The position numbers were made by a program, and so were the translations under genes. From positions 1,068,001 through 1,132,000 of the forward strand of contig NC_134035.1 in the NCBI RefSeq assembly GCF_964204645.1: a stretch of 64,000 nt of DNA, written 5' to 3'. Shown here in pieces: positions 9,244-20,988 of the stretch (its first letter is position 1; every line of letters begins with the position of its first letter). The stretch comes from Tubulanus polymorphus. Taxonomy: Eukaryota > Nemertea > Palaeonemertea > Tubulaniformes > Tubulanidae. The notes under the pieces were generated by a model. It made no database searches. It was not told the origin of the DNA and saw only the letters and a list, made by a program, of their open reading frames with translations.

Positions 9244-10460
9244 AAAAACCTGTTGTGTCAGGTCCCTGTGGCTAATACGGACCTGACAGTACGGTTTAGC
9301 TAAAGGAGCTAACGCGGTTGCGCGCGCGCGCGTATCGAACGAGATGGCGTTGTTTTAGTTGTCGCGTCAGGCGGTATCGTTTAGGTCATAGACGATCACG
9401 AATCTAAACCTGATCCAAAAACCGGTCATCAAGTGAGCACAGGCATTTATTGCTAACTATTTCATACATCTAACTATTTTTTTCTAATCGCACGGAACCA
9501 ACTGATCAGTATTTGCGTGTGTTTTGTTTGGTGTCATCGAGATGAAAATGTATTCTAAAATACAGTCTGTCGTTGGGTGGACCGAGGTGGAATAAATTGA
9601 ACAGGGCCGCGCGGAAAGCGATTGATGCCGGGATACTGTTCGTCTCGTCGGCTGGAAGCTGATTCCCGTGATTTCTTACCGGCAAGTGCGGCGGTTAATG
9701 GGTAAGAGCAAAGATAACTTCATTAAAAATACTCGGCTTGTTCACAATGCCGCTTCAAATTATGCTTGAATGTGCTACGTTCACGTCACAATCAATACAG
9801 CAGAACCCGGTTCATCTAAAACCAACAAGATTTATCTGGTTTTTTGGTAAATTCCTATTACAAGTAATTTTCTTGTATAGTTATGGACAAATGGACTGCA
9901 AATATCGTCCGGATTAGACCAAAATCCGGATTCAGCGGATTTGACTATATTACGAATGCTTTCCGATGGCATAAATCTGCTAACCCTGTAAATTGATGAT
10001 GGTTCATGCAATATTACGAATTTTGGTGAATACGTGAAGGGCCTAGCCATATATCTCCACAAATTATCATTACCAATTCTATATTTGTAGTACCCACGAT
10101 ATGAACGAAGCGAAAATGAATTTTAAAATCAGTGGTTTAAAAATATAATCGGGCATCGATATAACGACGCGTGGCGGAAACACGAAACTGAAAACTGCTA
10201 CAGATATAGGTGGTAATTACTGCGGGGAAGCTCGTTATTTTGTCATTTTAGAATCTCGTAAAATCGAACATTTTCACGATGGATCAGATATCGCTTGTCA
10301 CAAATAATCAGCGACTGAAAAATGTTGGATTCTGAAATTGCTGAGTGAAACAAATATTCGTATCACACACCTTAGTTAAAATCTCTCTCAACATCTTTGC
10401 CTGGCGTAGAGACTTTAGCGGTGAAATTGAACTGAGTGAAGGAATTTCAGTCATTGTATA
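9244..10460. other. Upstream region of the receptor gene; no gene seen
   Basis: Apparently single-copy in this window. It holds a 10-bp perfect hairpin, TGTCAGGTCC (9256-9265) with GGACCTGACA (9279-9288), and an alternating CG run at 9320-9332. A 76-codon minus-strand open frame at 9832-10062 has no recognisable features and I do not call it. The promoter of the receptor gene presumably lies here, but I see no convincing TATA or initiator signal. Confidence 0.5.
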
Positions 10461-13400
10461 ATGAAGTTGTTCGGTATGAAAGTGCTGTTTATAGCTTCGC
10501 TGATCGTCTGTCAAGTTCGCATCGCACGCAATGATCGCGCAGACTCTATCGAGGAATCGTCTGTGACGGTAACGGTAAGTTCGTCTTGTAACAACACGTG
10601 GTATCCCTTAGATTCTACGTCCGGTTACATCGTTTCACCGAATTATCCGTCGTTAACGCGCGGTGTTGAATGTCGTTGGTTCATCAACAGTTCTTCACCG
10701 GGAACTTTTCGCGTCCAAGTTTACTACAATATCGAGCCGTCAATATTCTGTAGCGACAACTACCTCCTCGTCTATGAGTTTGAATACAGATTCTGCGGTA
10801 ACGGAAAACATGAAGTTCGCCGTAACGATTCGATCTCGTTGATGTTTAAAAGTAACGTCGATGCTGCGCGGGGTAGTCGGGTTTATATCATATATCGTTA
10901 TGAACGAAGCCGATTGAGCATCAGACACAACTGTAGAAAATATAATCTTAAAATGAACGAATTACAAACATCTAACGGATATAAATTTAATTTAATATTT
11001 GGATTTTGTCAATTGTTTCTGGAATGGACCGGGATGCCTGATGGTTTAGCAATGAATTTGACGTTCATCAATTATCGCGTCTTCTCTAATTCTTACAAGA
11101 CCCCTTTTATGATTCATGACGGATGGAACAGCAGCAGTGAACCTATATTTCGTATACGAGAACAAACCGGACATCCACCTTCGTCATTCTATACTAAAAC
11201 AAACAAAGCTATTTTAGTAGCTCAAAAAATTTCATTAAAGTCACAGCTTTTGGTTCAGATATACAAAATATCAGATTGGAACTTCACTAATCCGTTGATT
11301 CAGATATCTAATAACGAGTCTGGAGTGCTCATTCCTGATGACAACAGTTTGCACGTAATAACTCGATCGAAACACTTATATTGCTGGTCTATCACAGTGC
11401 AGGTGTTACAGTACGTCGTCTTCAACTGGACACGTGATCTCGTCACATCAGGTGACGTCATTGGTGTATATAAACTAGAAGGGTTACGCGTTGTAGGAAC
11501 TGATATTTTACTCGGTTACAACTACCTGGAATCACTGAGTGTCAAATCTGACGGCTTTCTCGTCATATTGTGCGTCTTAAAGAGAATGCTTCATGACCAT
11601 TTGAATCTAAGAATATATCACCAAATGAAAATCCTATCGATGGCTGATATGAAGGTCAACAATCCTCCGGTGAGTAATGACTAGTTTTAAACCAATACCC
11701 ATAAAATCAATTAATATGTATCACTTTTGTCAAAAAAGTGTTGGCTACTTGACTTTTAGGTTACTGTGATGCGGTCATGGTATTTAACACCAATCACACT
11801 GTTCCCAAGTCGAAATACGATCGCAATGAACTATCGCATCACGAGATACGAGTTTAAATGGAAAGTTGATATCTATGAAGAGAATATGGAACTGACAGTT
11901 TTATCAGAGAATTGCGAGCGAGCTGGATTTTACATATTCGACGGTGGTAATTTCACGGCTAGACGATACGGTCCGTATTGTCCTCGTTTACAGATATACG
12001 ACCGTAATGTCGTCGGTCTGATTACATCAGGTGGATCGGTTACTGTAGTAGGATACGCTTATAGCTGGGACGATCAGTTGACAGTCGATAAGAAATCGTA
12101 TCTTAGATTTCGTCCTACCGACTGTGACGGGTATGTTTTAAAGGAAGGAGAACGTCAGATCAATATGACGTCACACTGTCTCGTGATTACACCCGAAAAC
12201 CGTCGCCTTCCTTTGAGAAACATTCATATATTATCAGAACACGAGTTTCAAATTGACCGATGTTTTCAGGACCATTCATATTTCGGATCATGCGATATGT
12301 ATCTGAGATTGAGTAGTCAGTTTCTCAATAACAGTCTCGTATTAAACACTGTGCAAATTCGATTCACTGATCTGTTCTGGAGGCATTTAATAATAGTTAA
12401 ACTAAGACGTGAATGTCAACGAGCCAAGAGACCCGAGAGAGAAGAACTTGCTAAGCCCCTATTTAAAGATGAATGCGGGTTGGTGCAATCACCGAACTAC
12501 CCAGGATCGTCTGAATATCAACATCAACCGTTATATTTCAATTTTGCCCAAGTTTCGAAACGTGAGACATTTCCATATTACCGATTTTTAATCAAATATA
12601 TCGGAAGGACACCCTGCACGAAATCATCTTCGAGAGACAAAGATCCTATTATTTACAAACAAACGATAACACATTCTAACGCCAAGAATCAACACGAATA
12701 CAAAATATGTGACAATACCGCGATACCGGAACTTGTATTCTACAGTTATATAGTCAGTGCACTTTGGTTTGAGGTGAAAAAACACATCCCTACATTTCAA
12801 ATACAATACACATTAAACCAGTCGTTACCGGTAAGACAGTTTGAAAAGATCTGTAAATCAGGATTTCTCGATTCTGGAATTTCATGCGTTAAGTACATTA
12901 GAGATGAAGGTCTGAATTGGGAGAATGCTGAATTGTACTGCAAACAGAAGTACGCGGGACATCTACTCAGTATCAACTCAGAACAGGAAATGATTTCTAT
13001 AAAAACGTTATTCGCGACAAAACTCCTACGGCCTGCGTATTCACAGAAAGCGCTCATAGTGATGATTGGATTAAAACTGCAGGTAAATTTGCAGCAAAAA
13101 CATCTTACCCAAGTTTTTAATCCTCCTTTCGAATGAACATTTCTAATTGTGGAATGAATGATGATTGTATGTATGCTTAATTTTCAATTCTATTCTATAG
13201 TCTGGTTCTGGTCATTACACGTGGACAGATGGAAAACCATTGAGCTACACAGAGTGGTATAAACCAACAAATAACGACACGATACTAGAAGTTATTCGAG
13301 GATTGATATCGCCTCTAAGAAAACAACCGATAAATGACGTCAATATGCCGTGTACGGCGATGATGCTGAATAATCCACGAGGATCAGCGAACTGGGTTCG

Positions 13401-16400
13401 ATTCCCCTGCGGAATCGAAGAGGTTCACACGAGTTTCATTTGCGAAACAGAAAGAATCGACATCGAAAATACGACGGGTACAGAATTAAATTCAACAAAC
13501 AACGACACATTCTTGATAACAGAAAATGCATTTCAAGAAATTAGTTTAAGTGGTTCGAGCTGTACGATTGGTTGGGTAAGCATAGATAAACAATGCTATC
13601 AAATAGTGACAGACTGGAACAAACGTCGAGGTTTAGATTTAAAAACAGCGACCGACATGTGTCATGACATCCGTGGTGAAATAGGTGTAATATCCAGTTA
13701 CACAGGAAAAGAAGCTACGACCTTAATACGAACACTTCAATATCAACATCAATATAGCTCTGTACTAACGATGAGTTCTAATGACAAACTGCTAGTTATA
13801 AATCCGATAATCACTAGAGATGAAATTACTCACATTAAATCAGTTAGATGGATGATGAAACAGTTTGATAATGTAACAGACACAGCGCATTCTGTTTTGT
13901 GTTTCTACAATGTAACTGGTGAAGAGTTGGCTTCTACAAGTGGTTGTAAATCGTGGCAGTTTAAGTGTAACGATCAAAGATGTATCAGCGAGCATCGCGT
14001 ATGTGATACCAGAAACGACTGTCAACACGGTGAAGATGAGCTCAATTGTACGGATATAAATTTACACAGTCAGTTTCGATGTTATGATGGTCAGGTCATA
14101 TCAATAAGTGGTTTCTGTGATTTCATGCAGGATTGTGTGGATGGTTCTGATGAGAACTCGTGTTTTCATCTACCCTGTTTGTCAGAACAATTTCGCTGTA
14201 AGAGTGGTCAATGTATCAGTAGGATTAAAAGATGCGACGGATTCACTAATTGTAAAGATGGATCTGATGAAATGGGATGCGATGCTCAAATGTGTCAGGG
14301 ATTCCTGTGTAACAGTGGAGACTGTATCGGTTCTCAGTTGTATCAGGATGGTGTTGTGGATTGTAGTGGAAGTCTTGAGGAAGATGAATTAGTAACAACT
14401 AATGTTACAGTGAATCCTGCAATTCATTGCAATAATGAAAACCACTGTACCACTAACTTCACAAATCTCTGCACAGAATCTGATGAACAAAGGTGTTCTT
14501 TCAATTCACCTCATTGTTATTCTAGACGTCACAGGTGTATCCTGGAAAGAATGACACATGGATACCCAGTTTGTAGAAATCTTGAGCACGTAGTACGGTG
14601 TGAAGAATTTGAATGTCCAGCTGGTACCGTAAAATGTCCAGCATCATACTGTATACCAATCAGACAGGTGTGTGATGGTCAATCGGATTGTCCCAATTCA
14701 GAAGATGAACAAAACTGCGAGGCATTTTCATGTCCTGGAACTTTTAAATGTGGTCATGAAAATCGATGTATTCCACAATTCGAAGTTTGTGATAGTGTTG
14801 TCAATTGTAAATATACAACTGATGACGAGGCTTTCTGTAACGTTACGTGTCCTAGGAGTTGTAAATGTCAAGGCCATTTGATCGACTGTGAAAATGCTGG
14901 TTTAACAAACATAAGTGATCTTTTCTCGGCATCAACTCGAGTTCTCATTTTGTCAAATAATGGATTTATTCTAAGTGAGTCGTCGTTTTCTTCATTTGTT
15001 TATCTTCGTACGCTCAACATCTCTTCTAATAAATTGTCTTATATTTTGCCAAACTCGTTCAAAAACCTGCATAATCTACATACATTAGACCTTACATATA
15101 ACAACATCACATCATTATCTGCGAATACATTCACCGGTTTGTATAGTTTGAAAGAGTTATCCATAACTGAAAATCCTCTACGTCATTTAGAACATGACAC
15201 CTTTCAAGATTTGAGGTCACTTAAATTTCTCGATCTTCGTGAACTTTCCTTGTTGGTGCTTGGAGGAAATGTATTTCGAGGTTTATCTACATTACAGTCG
15301 TTGGATATCAGCGGTAACAGAATCCATCATATTTCACGTTATGCATTTTTGGGGTTGACCGAACTTAAAAATCTCGATATAACCAACAACTCTAAATTCA
15401 TTTCCACAGAAAGAGGCGTTTTCGACAATCTGACATCGTTAATCTCCTTAACCTCTGATGCTTACAAGTTTTGCTGCATGGCTCCGAATGTTGACCAGTG
15501 TCTTCCCGAAGCTGATCAGTTTTCCTCCTGTTCTGATCTGATGGGTAACGCAGTCCTCAGAGCTATCATCTGGGTCATCTCCGCATTTAGTTTCTTTGCA
15601 AACGGTATTGTCATTCTATTTCGTTTTCGATCTGTTCGACTTTCATCATCCGAAAAACGTAACACTTCATCTGACATCCTAATAATAAATATCGCAGCCT
15701 GTGATTTTCTGATGTCGATTTATTTGTTTTTGATCGCGGGAGCAGATTACGTTTATAAAGGAGTTTATTTTCTTAATTCTGAAACTTGGACGGATAGTTC
15801 ATTGTGTAGTTTCGCTGGTGTTACGGTGACTCTTTCTTGCGAAGGCTCATTGACGTTTCTATTCATTTTAACACGTCATAGATTTTCAAATATCGTTAAT
15901 CCATTTTCAGGAAGCCCGATTACATCTCCGAAATACGTGTCAATTCTTTGCGGCGTATGTTGGTTATCAATAGGTACAATTTCCATAATACCGCTCTCAC
16001 AAATATCTTATTTCGGGGATAATTTCTACGGTACTGCTGGAGTTTGTTTACCTATGAATCTAATTACAATTGATGTCCACGCCTGGCAATATTCGTTAGC
16101 TATTTTTGCCGTGTTTAACTCCGTCATACTTGGAACGATAATGGCGACATATGCACAAATGTACAGACTCGTATCTGGAAGCAGGTCTGGTTCGGGTAGA
16201 GCTGATCCTACCGAACTGATTTTGGCACGCAGGAGTTTGGTGATAAATCTGTGTAATTTATTTTGCTGGCTACCGTTAATCATCGTTCAGTTTTGCGTCG
16301 TATTCGGGGTTCAAATACCGAATCAGGTGGCGGCTTGGCTGGCCGTCCTTTTCTTACCGATCAATTCGTCCCTCAATCCCCTTCTTTACACCATACTGAC

Positions 16401-16449
16401 TATCGATATGAAATCCATTCGAGCAAAAACTAAACGTTTTCGACATTAA
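10461..16449 (+). CDS. GRL101-like chimeric GPCR: CUB, C-type lectin, LDLa, LRR, 7TM (1,926 aa)
   Basis: Three exons, 10461-11669, 11760-13082 and 13201-16449, are joined by two tiny phase-0 introns (GTGAGT...TTTTAG; GTAAAT...CTATAG). Residues 1-23 are signal-peptide-like. A CUB domain covers about 42-150, a degenerate CUB-like segment about 153-270, and a second CUB (CGLVQSPNYP) about 636-750. A C-type lectin domain spans 770-926, interrupted by intron 2, and a second lectin-like one 962-1080. LDLa modules, several with the DGSDE-type calcium loop and two degenerate, span 1091-1394. A cysteine-rich LRR cap and LRRs follow at about 1395-1594, and seven membrane helices at 1625-1923. TM3 ends in TRHRF where DRY is usual; TM7 keeps NPLLY. 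The LDLa-LRR-7TM half resembles snail GRL101 and relaxin-type LGR receptors; ligand and G protein are unknown. I chose the first ATG, which precedes the hydrophobic leader; an ATG at 10476 is possible. An AATAAA lies at 17205. The 3' end from 16063 has been copied into the downstream array. Confidence 0.85.
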
Positions 16450-18994
16450 ACAGATTTGAACTTGAATATTCGGAAGCGATGAGGCCCCGAATCTTCCCAA
16501 AAACGAAAGTGAAATTGAACAACTGAACTATTTTTCTCTCACAAGCCCGCCACACCTGGCAAACCCCAAAACCTGTCGAACTGAGTGAGTCTGAGGAGAT
16601 GAAAGAACTATTTAACACAACGAACGACAAAAAACCCTCAGAGATTCTTTCTATTGTCCGCTTAACACGTCAGATAAGAAACGATCTAGCCCTGGCAAGC
16701 GAGGAAAAGGTCCCGTTTTGCTATTGCAAACGAGGCCAATTTTAAACACATGTCTAATGCATATCGATACAAGAAAAGAACGAAAATGAATTCCAACTTA
16801 CCCCTCAGTTTGATGACACGAATCACTAAAATTTATCAATGTTTTATTTGGTTGAAGATGGTGACGCTTAGAACTCAGGGCCGTACTTAGCGGGGGAGTT
16901 TAGTCCGATCTTATTCCCATATGGAAAATCCCACGTATATTCATCTTGGTCAGTCAATATTATCCTGAATCTCTGCTAATTTAAACTGCACACGGTCCAC
17001 ACACGGTACATATTCTCCCAAATCCTTCCGTGTCGTAAGGCAGCATATAAGTTTAAGTTAAGTGAATATGTATTTATCCGAGTGATTCGTGTATAGAATG
17101 TATATAGGTTAATCGCGTCTGTCCCGGTCACGGTTCCATTGAGTCGAACGTGATGGAACATTGTGCATGTATGAAACTTCAACCTCCAAACGAATAGGCA
17201 TGTTAATAAACATAAAATTAATGTTGAATCATAATTGCATTGAAGTATTCACCATGTCAAGACAATTCCTTGAAGGGTTTCGACTAGCAGATTTCCACCA
17301 GCACAGTGGTCAAGATGGCGAAAAGGGAATAAAATCAGGGCTTTCCCCGGTTCGAATCCAATCTAGAACTCATGCGGATTGAGGGCCGGATATCCCATGT
17401 TCGAAGACCCTAATCACTCCGCTTATGCTTAACTGTAACAGCTATCTTTTGTCCAAAATGGAAAACAAAAATCCAAAACCAAATCTAAGATTTATAATAT
17501 ACTGTTTTTTATTTAGTATCAAAATTAAGAAAGATTTTTGGTCGATTTTCTTCAGTTGTCAACCGTAAAATATGTGTCTTTTTTAACACTTGTTTACTTT
17601 AAAAATAGATGCTCAATATTCAAAGAATTAAATTCTTCCTGTAACTAACCACATCTTTTGTTCTTGAGACTCAACATTAATGCAGATATCGATTCATAGC
17701 AGCCAGGAGCCTGCCTCCCTCGGCCCGGGTTTTGCAGCCCCTCAGACACTCAATACATTGCCGATATCCTTCTTCAAATTTTTGATCGTAAAGAATTCTC
17801 TCGAATAATTAGTTTGTAATCAAATACAGTAGACGTCACTCAAGATCAACTCGATGTTGGTTGAAATATTTTTTGTAACACTATTCATGAAATCAGATAT
17901 CACTCAAGTCGGGCACATTTTTACAGCCCCAAATGTTCGACTTGACCCGAGTCTACTGTACTTGTTTTGAGGATGATGAGATATCACCTTGCCTCATTAG
18001 ACATTAGTCATCTATCAACACGCTTTAAAATCATCCAGACTTCACAGTTTTATGTTCAACGAGAACTTTAGTATCTGTCTTGCACACTCCAGGACTGGGT
18101 GTAAGTAAAACAGTGAAAGGGGCCTGAAGAGGGCGCTGATTCCAGGCTGCAGATCGATAGCTACATAAGACGAATTCACATGCACAAAATGCTTACAAAG
18201 TTTGGTTATAATTTGAAAATGGTTTTCAGAGACAAAAATATATAAATATATACACATTAATAATTGCGGTCGATAAAGGTATTGGTAAAATGAACGAATC
18301 GAACATTTAAACATTAAAACAGTCACCATATCTGTACATTACTAACATCAAAATAGAAACAAAACATTTGATAAAAATCCCAAGGAGGAGGATGGTGCAG
18401 AGGGGTAGCCATCTTGAGCTACCAGCTCGTTTCGGTGAAACAAATAATGTCTATATATTCGAAAATTACATGGTTAGAAACATCATCCCACCGGCCCACA
18501 CCACAGTAGCCGGGAAAACTGAAATATCTACCTACGCAGAACGCCTAATTAGATGAATTAATTTTTACGATTTCCGAGGAATTCTTCACAAAAACGTAAC
18601 ACATTTTTAAAACATGAAACACTATACAATATTCTCGTATAAACGTAATCAAAAACACCGAAAGAAACCCGCATTACATCAACCAAACAGCGTGTAACAA
18701 AACAATACATCTTCAGGGCCGAGACAAACCTGTTGATTTCAGGTAAAGTTTGTTACATGTTTCTAGATGAAAGTCGAGCGCAAATTAACTAAATCTTGAG
18801 TTGATAGAATCGTCCTATTGACACGCATGCCAACTGGAGGGGTGGCATCCACTGGGTACCCGACTGAAACCCATCCGAAGCAAAAAACTGCCGAACCGTG
18901 GCTCGCGTATCGTTTAATAAAAAGATAAAAATCTGAATACCACAAGAGAATTATTGTACATACTATTATCTATAGTACACACGCAGTGTAGTGG
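16450..18994. other. Receptor 3' UTR/flank, the source of amplified segments
   Basis: No gene is supported. The stretch holds a candidate AATAAA at 17205-17210, a tRNA-Ser-like relic at 17290-17370, and a run of TATATAAATATATA near 18238. It is collinear with 24706-27258, 54988-57530 and 60448-62990, differing by point changes and small indels. Several short open frames recur in all copies only because the DNA is duplicated. Confidence 0.8.
17290..17370 (+). pseudogene. tRNA-Ser-like relic or SINE head
   Basis: An A-box-like CAGCACAGTGGT (17299-17310, 10 of 12 consensus positions) precedes a perfect B box, GGTTCGAATCC (17349-17359). The 50-nt spacing and the GGGCTTTCCC variable-arm-like hairpin fit a class II tRNA of the Ser type. 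The anticodon arm and acceptor do not fold well. The relic is carried in copies at about 25550-25630, 55825-55905 and 61285-61365; those copies have a 3-nt insertion in the A box. Confidence 0.45.
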
Positions 18995-19042
18995 TTATAC
19001 TAGTAGTACGGTGTGAGTGTGCGTGCTAGCGTGTGCGCGCAT
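18995..19042. repeat. Single monomer of the GT/GC-rich 44-bp minisatellite
   Basis: One copy of the unit containing GTGTGAGTGTGCGTGCTAGC. The same locus has two copies at 27259-27346 and seven at 57531-57838 and 62991-63298. Confidence 0.85.
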
Positions 19043-19109
19043 GTATTAAATATGGGAGATCGACGGTGTTCCGTGCGTTCGAGCACACGCTTTTGAATAT
19101 TAATTTAGA

Positions 19110-20289
19110 AAAATGGTAATTCCACAAATCCACATACAGAGTTCCACACCTCCTGGAGTACACCACTGACTGTTTTTTATGAGTATCAATCCACTTTAGT
19201 CCGGTTAGTTGACTTAATAGTCCAGTTAGTTCATATATAGTCTGGTTAGTTCACTAGTAGTCCGGTTAGTTCACTAATAGTCCGGTTAGTTCACTAGAAG
19301 TCCAGTTAGTTCACTAGTAGTCCGGAAGAAGTTGACTGAAGAAGTAAAACTGTGATAAATTTCAGTTGAAGTCCACCACGTCCAGTATTCGTGATGAAGT
19401 TTACACGACAGCCCGAAGAAAACCTGAAATATAAAATTGAAATCACATTAACAGGGAGACTGACTGAGAGGTTGAGGGAGGATGGGATGAGAGGTTGGGG
19501 AGGATGGGGTGATGAGGTTGGGGAGGATGGGGTGATGAGGTTGGGGAAGGATGGGGTGAGAGGTTGGGGGAGGATGAAGTGAGAGGTTGGGGTGAGGTTG
19601 AGGGAGGATGGGGTGAGAGGTTGGGGGAGGATGGGTGAAAAGGGAAGCAAAACAGCACAATAACTCTGACATAGTAAAGGCTTAAGCAAAAGTTTTCAGC
19701 AGTTTTCAGTCACACTGGATTAACAGATTCTCGTTTTACACAAGAGCCCAGCCTGTGGACGTGGGAGAAAGCTGGTGTAGCTAACTGGTCGAGTCAGCTG
19801 GTGTTAACCTGCTGAACAAGATGTGGTGGAAAAGAGGGACGAGGAAGTAACAGGAAATTGTAAGAACAGTTCATCAACAAGATTTGTGAAACTATCGCCT
19901 GCACCATGTGCAATGCAAGCAGCTAGGGTAGTGCGGCCCGTGTGTAGGCTAGAAAGTGGTTTTTGACACCGAGTGAGGTACCTGTTAGACTAGTACCTAG
20001 CCGTCGTTACCCAAACAACCCGAAACCCGTAGTAACAACGACTGACTGATTCAGAATAAATTTGGTAGGTCCCTCACCTGCTCACTGTGTCGTGACGTGT
20101 CTGCGCCGAAGTCAACTGGAGTGAGGTCCCCCTGTGCGTCGGCCCCGAGGACATGAAATATCACGAATTCTTGTCTTTTTACCCAATATCAAAATTCGTA
20201 CATTTAAAATCATCGTGGCTTTAAAGTCTTTATCAATTGAGGGAATAGTTCACTGTAAATAAAGAATTAGCGATTGAATTGAGCCCGCT
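19110..20289. repeat. 3' half of a macrosatellite unit downstream of the receptor gene
   Basis: Begins at the CCACAAATCCACATACAGAG segment also seen near 3545. It contains the AGTCC array (19197-19324), a G-rich array and the standard tail ending at the next foldback element. No gene is supported. Confidence 0.8.
19452..19640. repeat. G-rich minisatellite
   Basis: About ten units of the GAGGATGGGGTGATGAGGTT type. It belongs to the same family as 3850-4300. Confidence 0.93.
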
Positions 20290-20988
20290 CCACAGTGAAA
20301 ATAGCGCGATCAATTCAATATCGACCGTCTAGTGCTGCCCCTAGAAATAACGATAGCGTGGAAAACGTGAACTAACATCATACTCGCTTGCCAGACTCTT
20401 CGAACGGTAGTAGTGGACGAACTAATTACCGATTTGCGGGCCGGATTCCGAGGAAAATTCTCAAACTCTGAAAACTGCTCTGAAACGTTTGAACCAAACC
20501 AATTTTCTATAAAAGAATAAGCCTTAAAAGAGTAAATTTGAATCGGGGTATTTCTAGTATGGTCTGGGAGAGAGCTACAGGTGTTTGTATGTTCCCTGAT
20601 TATTTGCGCCCAATTAGAATACATCGAAGAAAAAATATGGACATTTTGTCAATTCAGATGATAAATTATCATTCAAAAATGTAAATGATTAAGTTATTCT
20701 GTATATAAATATTATATTAATTGATAAGTAAGTGATTTTTAGCTAAAAAGAATTAAATATGTTACCTAAGAAATAAGGAAATATCATGCAAAATTCAGAA
20801 CGTATTCATAGTATCATATTTAATCAGAATTAGGCGCCACACTGGTCTGTATTGTACGTAATAAGGAAATTTAAATTCCGGCGGTAAATATGCACTACTA
20901 TTTTAGTTCACAGAAATTCCGCTATCGTAATTCATAGGGGCAGCACTGAACGGTAGATATCTAACTCAGCCTCGCCATCTTACTGTGG
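20290..20988. mobile_element. Foldback/MITE-like element, copy 3
   Basis: CCACAGTGA start and TTACTGTGG end, with the same inner inverted arms as copy 1. Near the left arm it has CCCCTAGAAATAACG in place of CCCCTATGTATAACG. Confidence 0.7.

Noticed and set aside
9832-10062. 76-codon minus-strand frame upstream of the receptor
   Set aside because: No similarity I recognise and no splice or promoter context.
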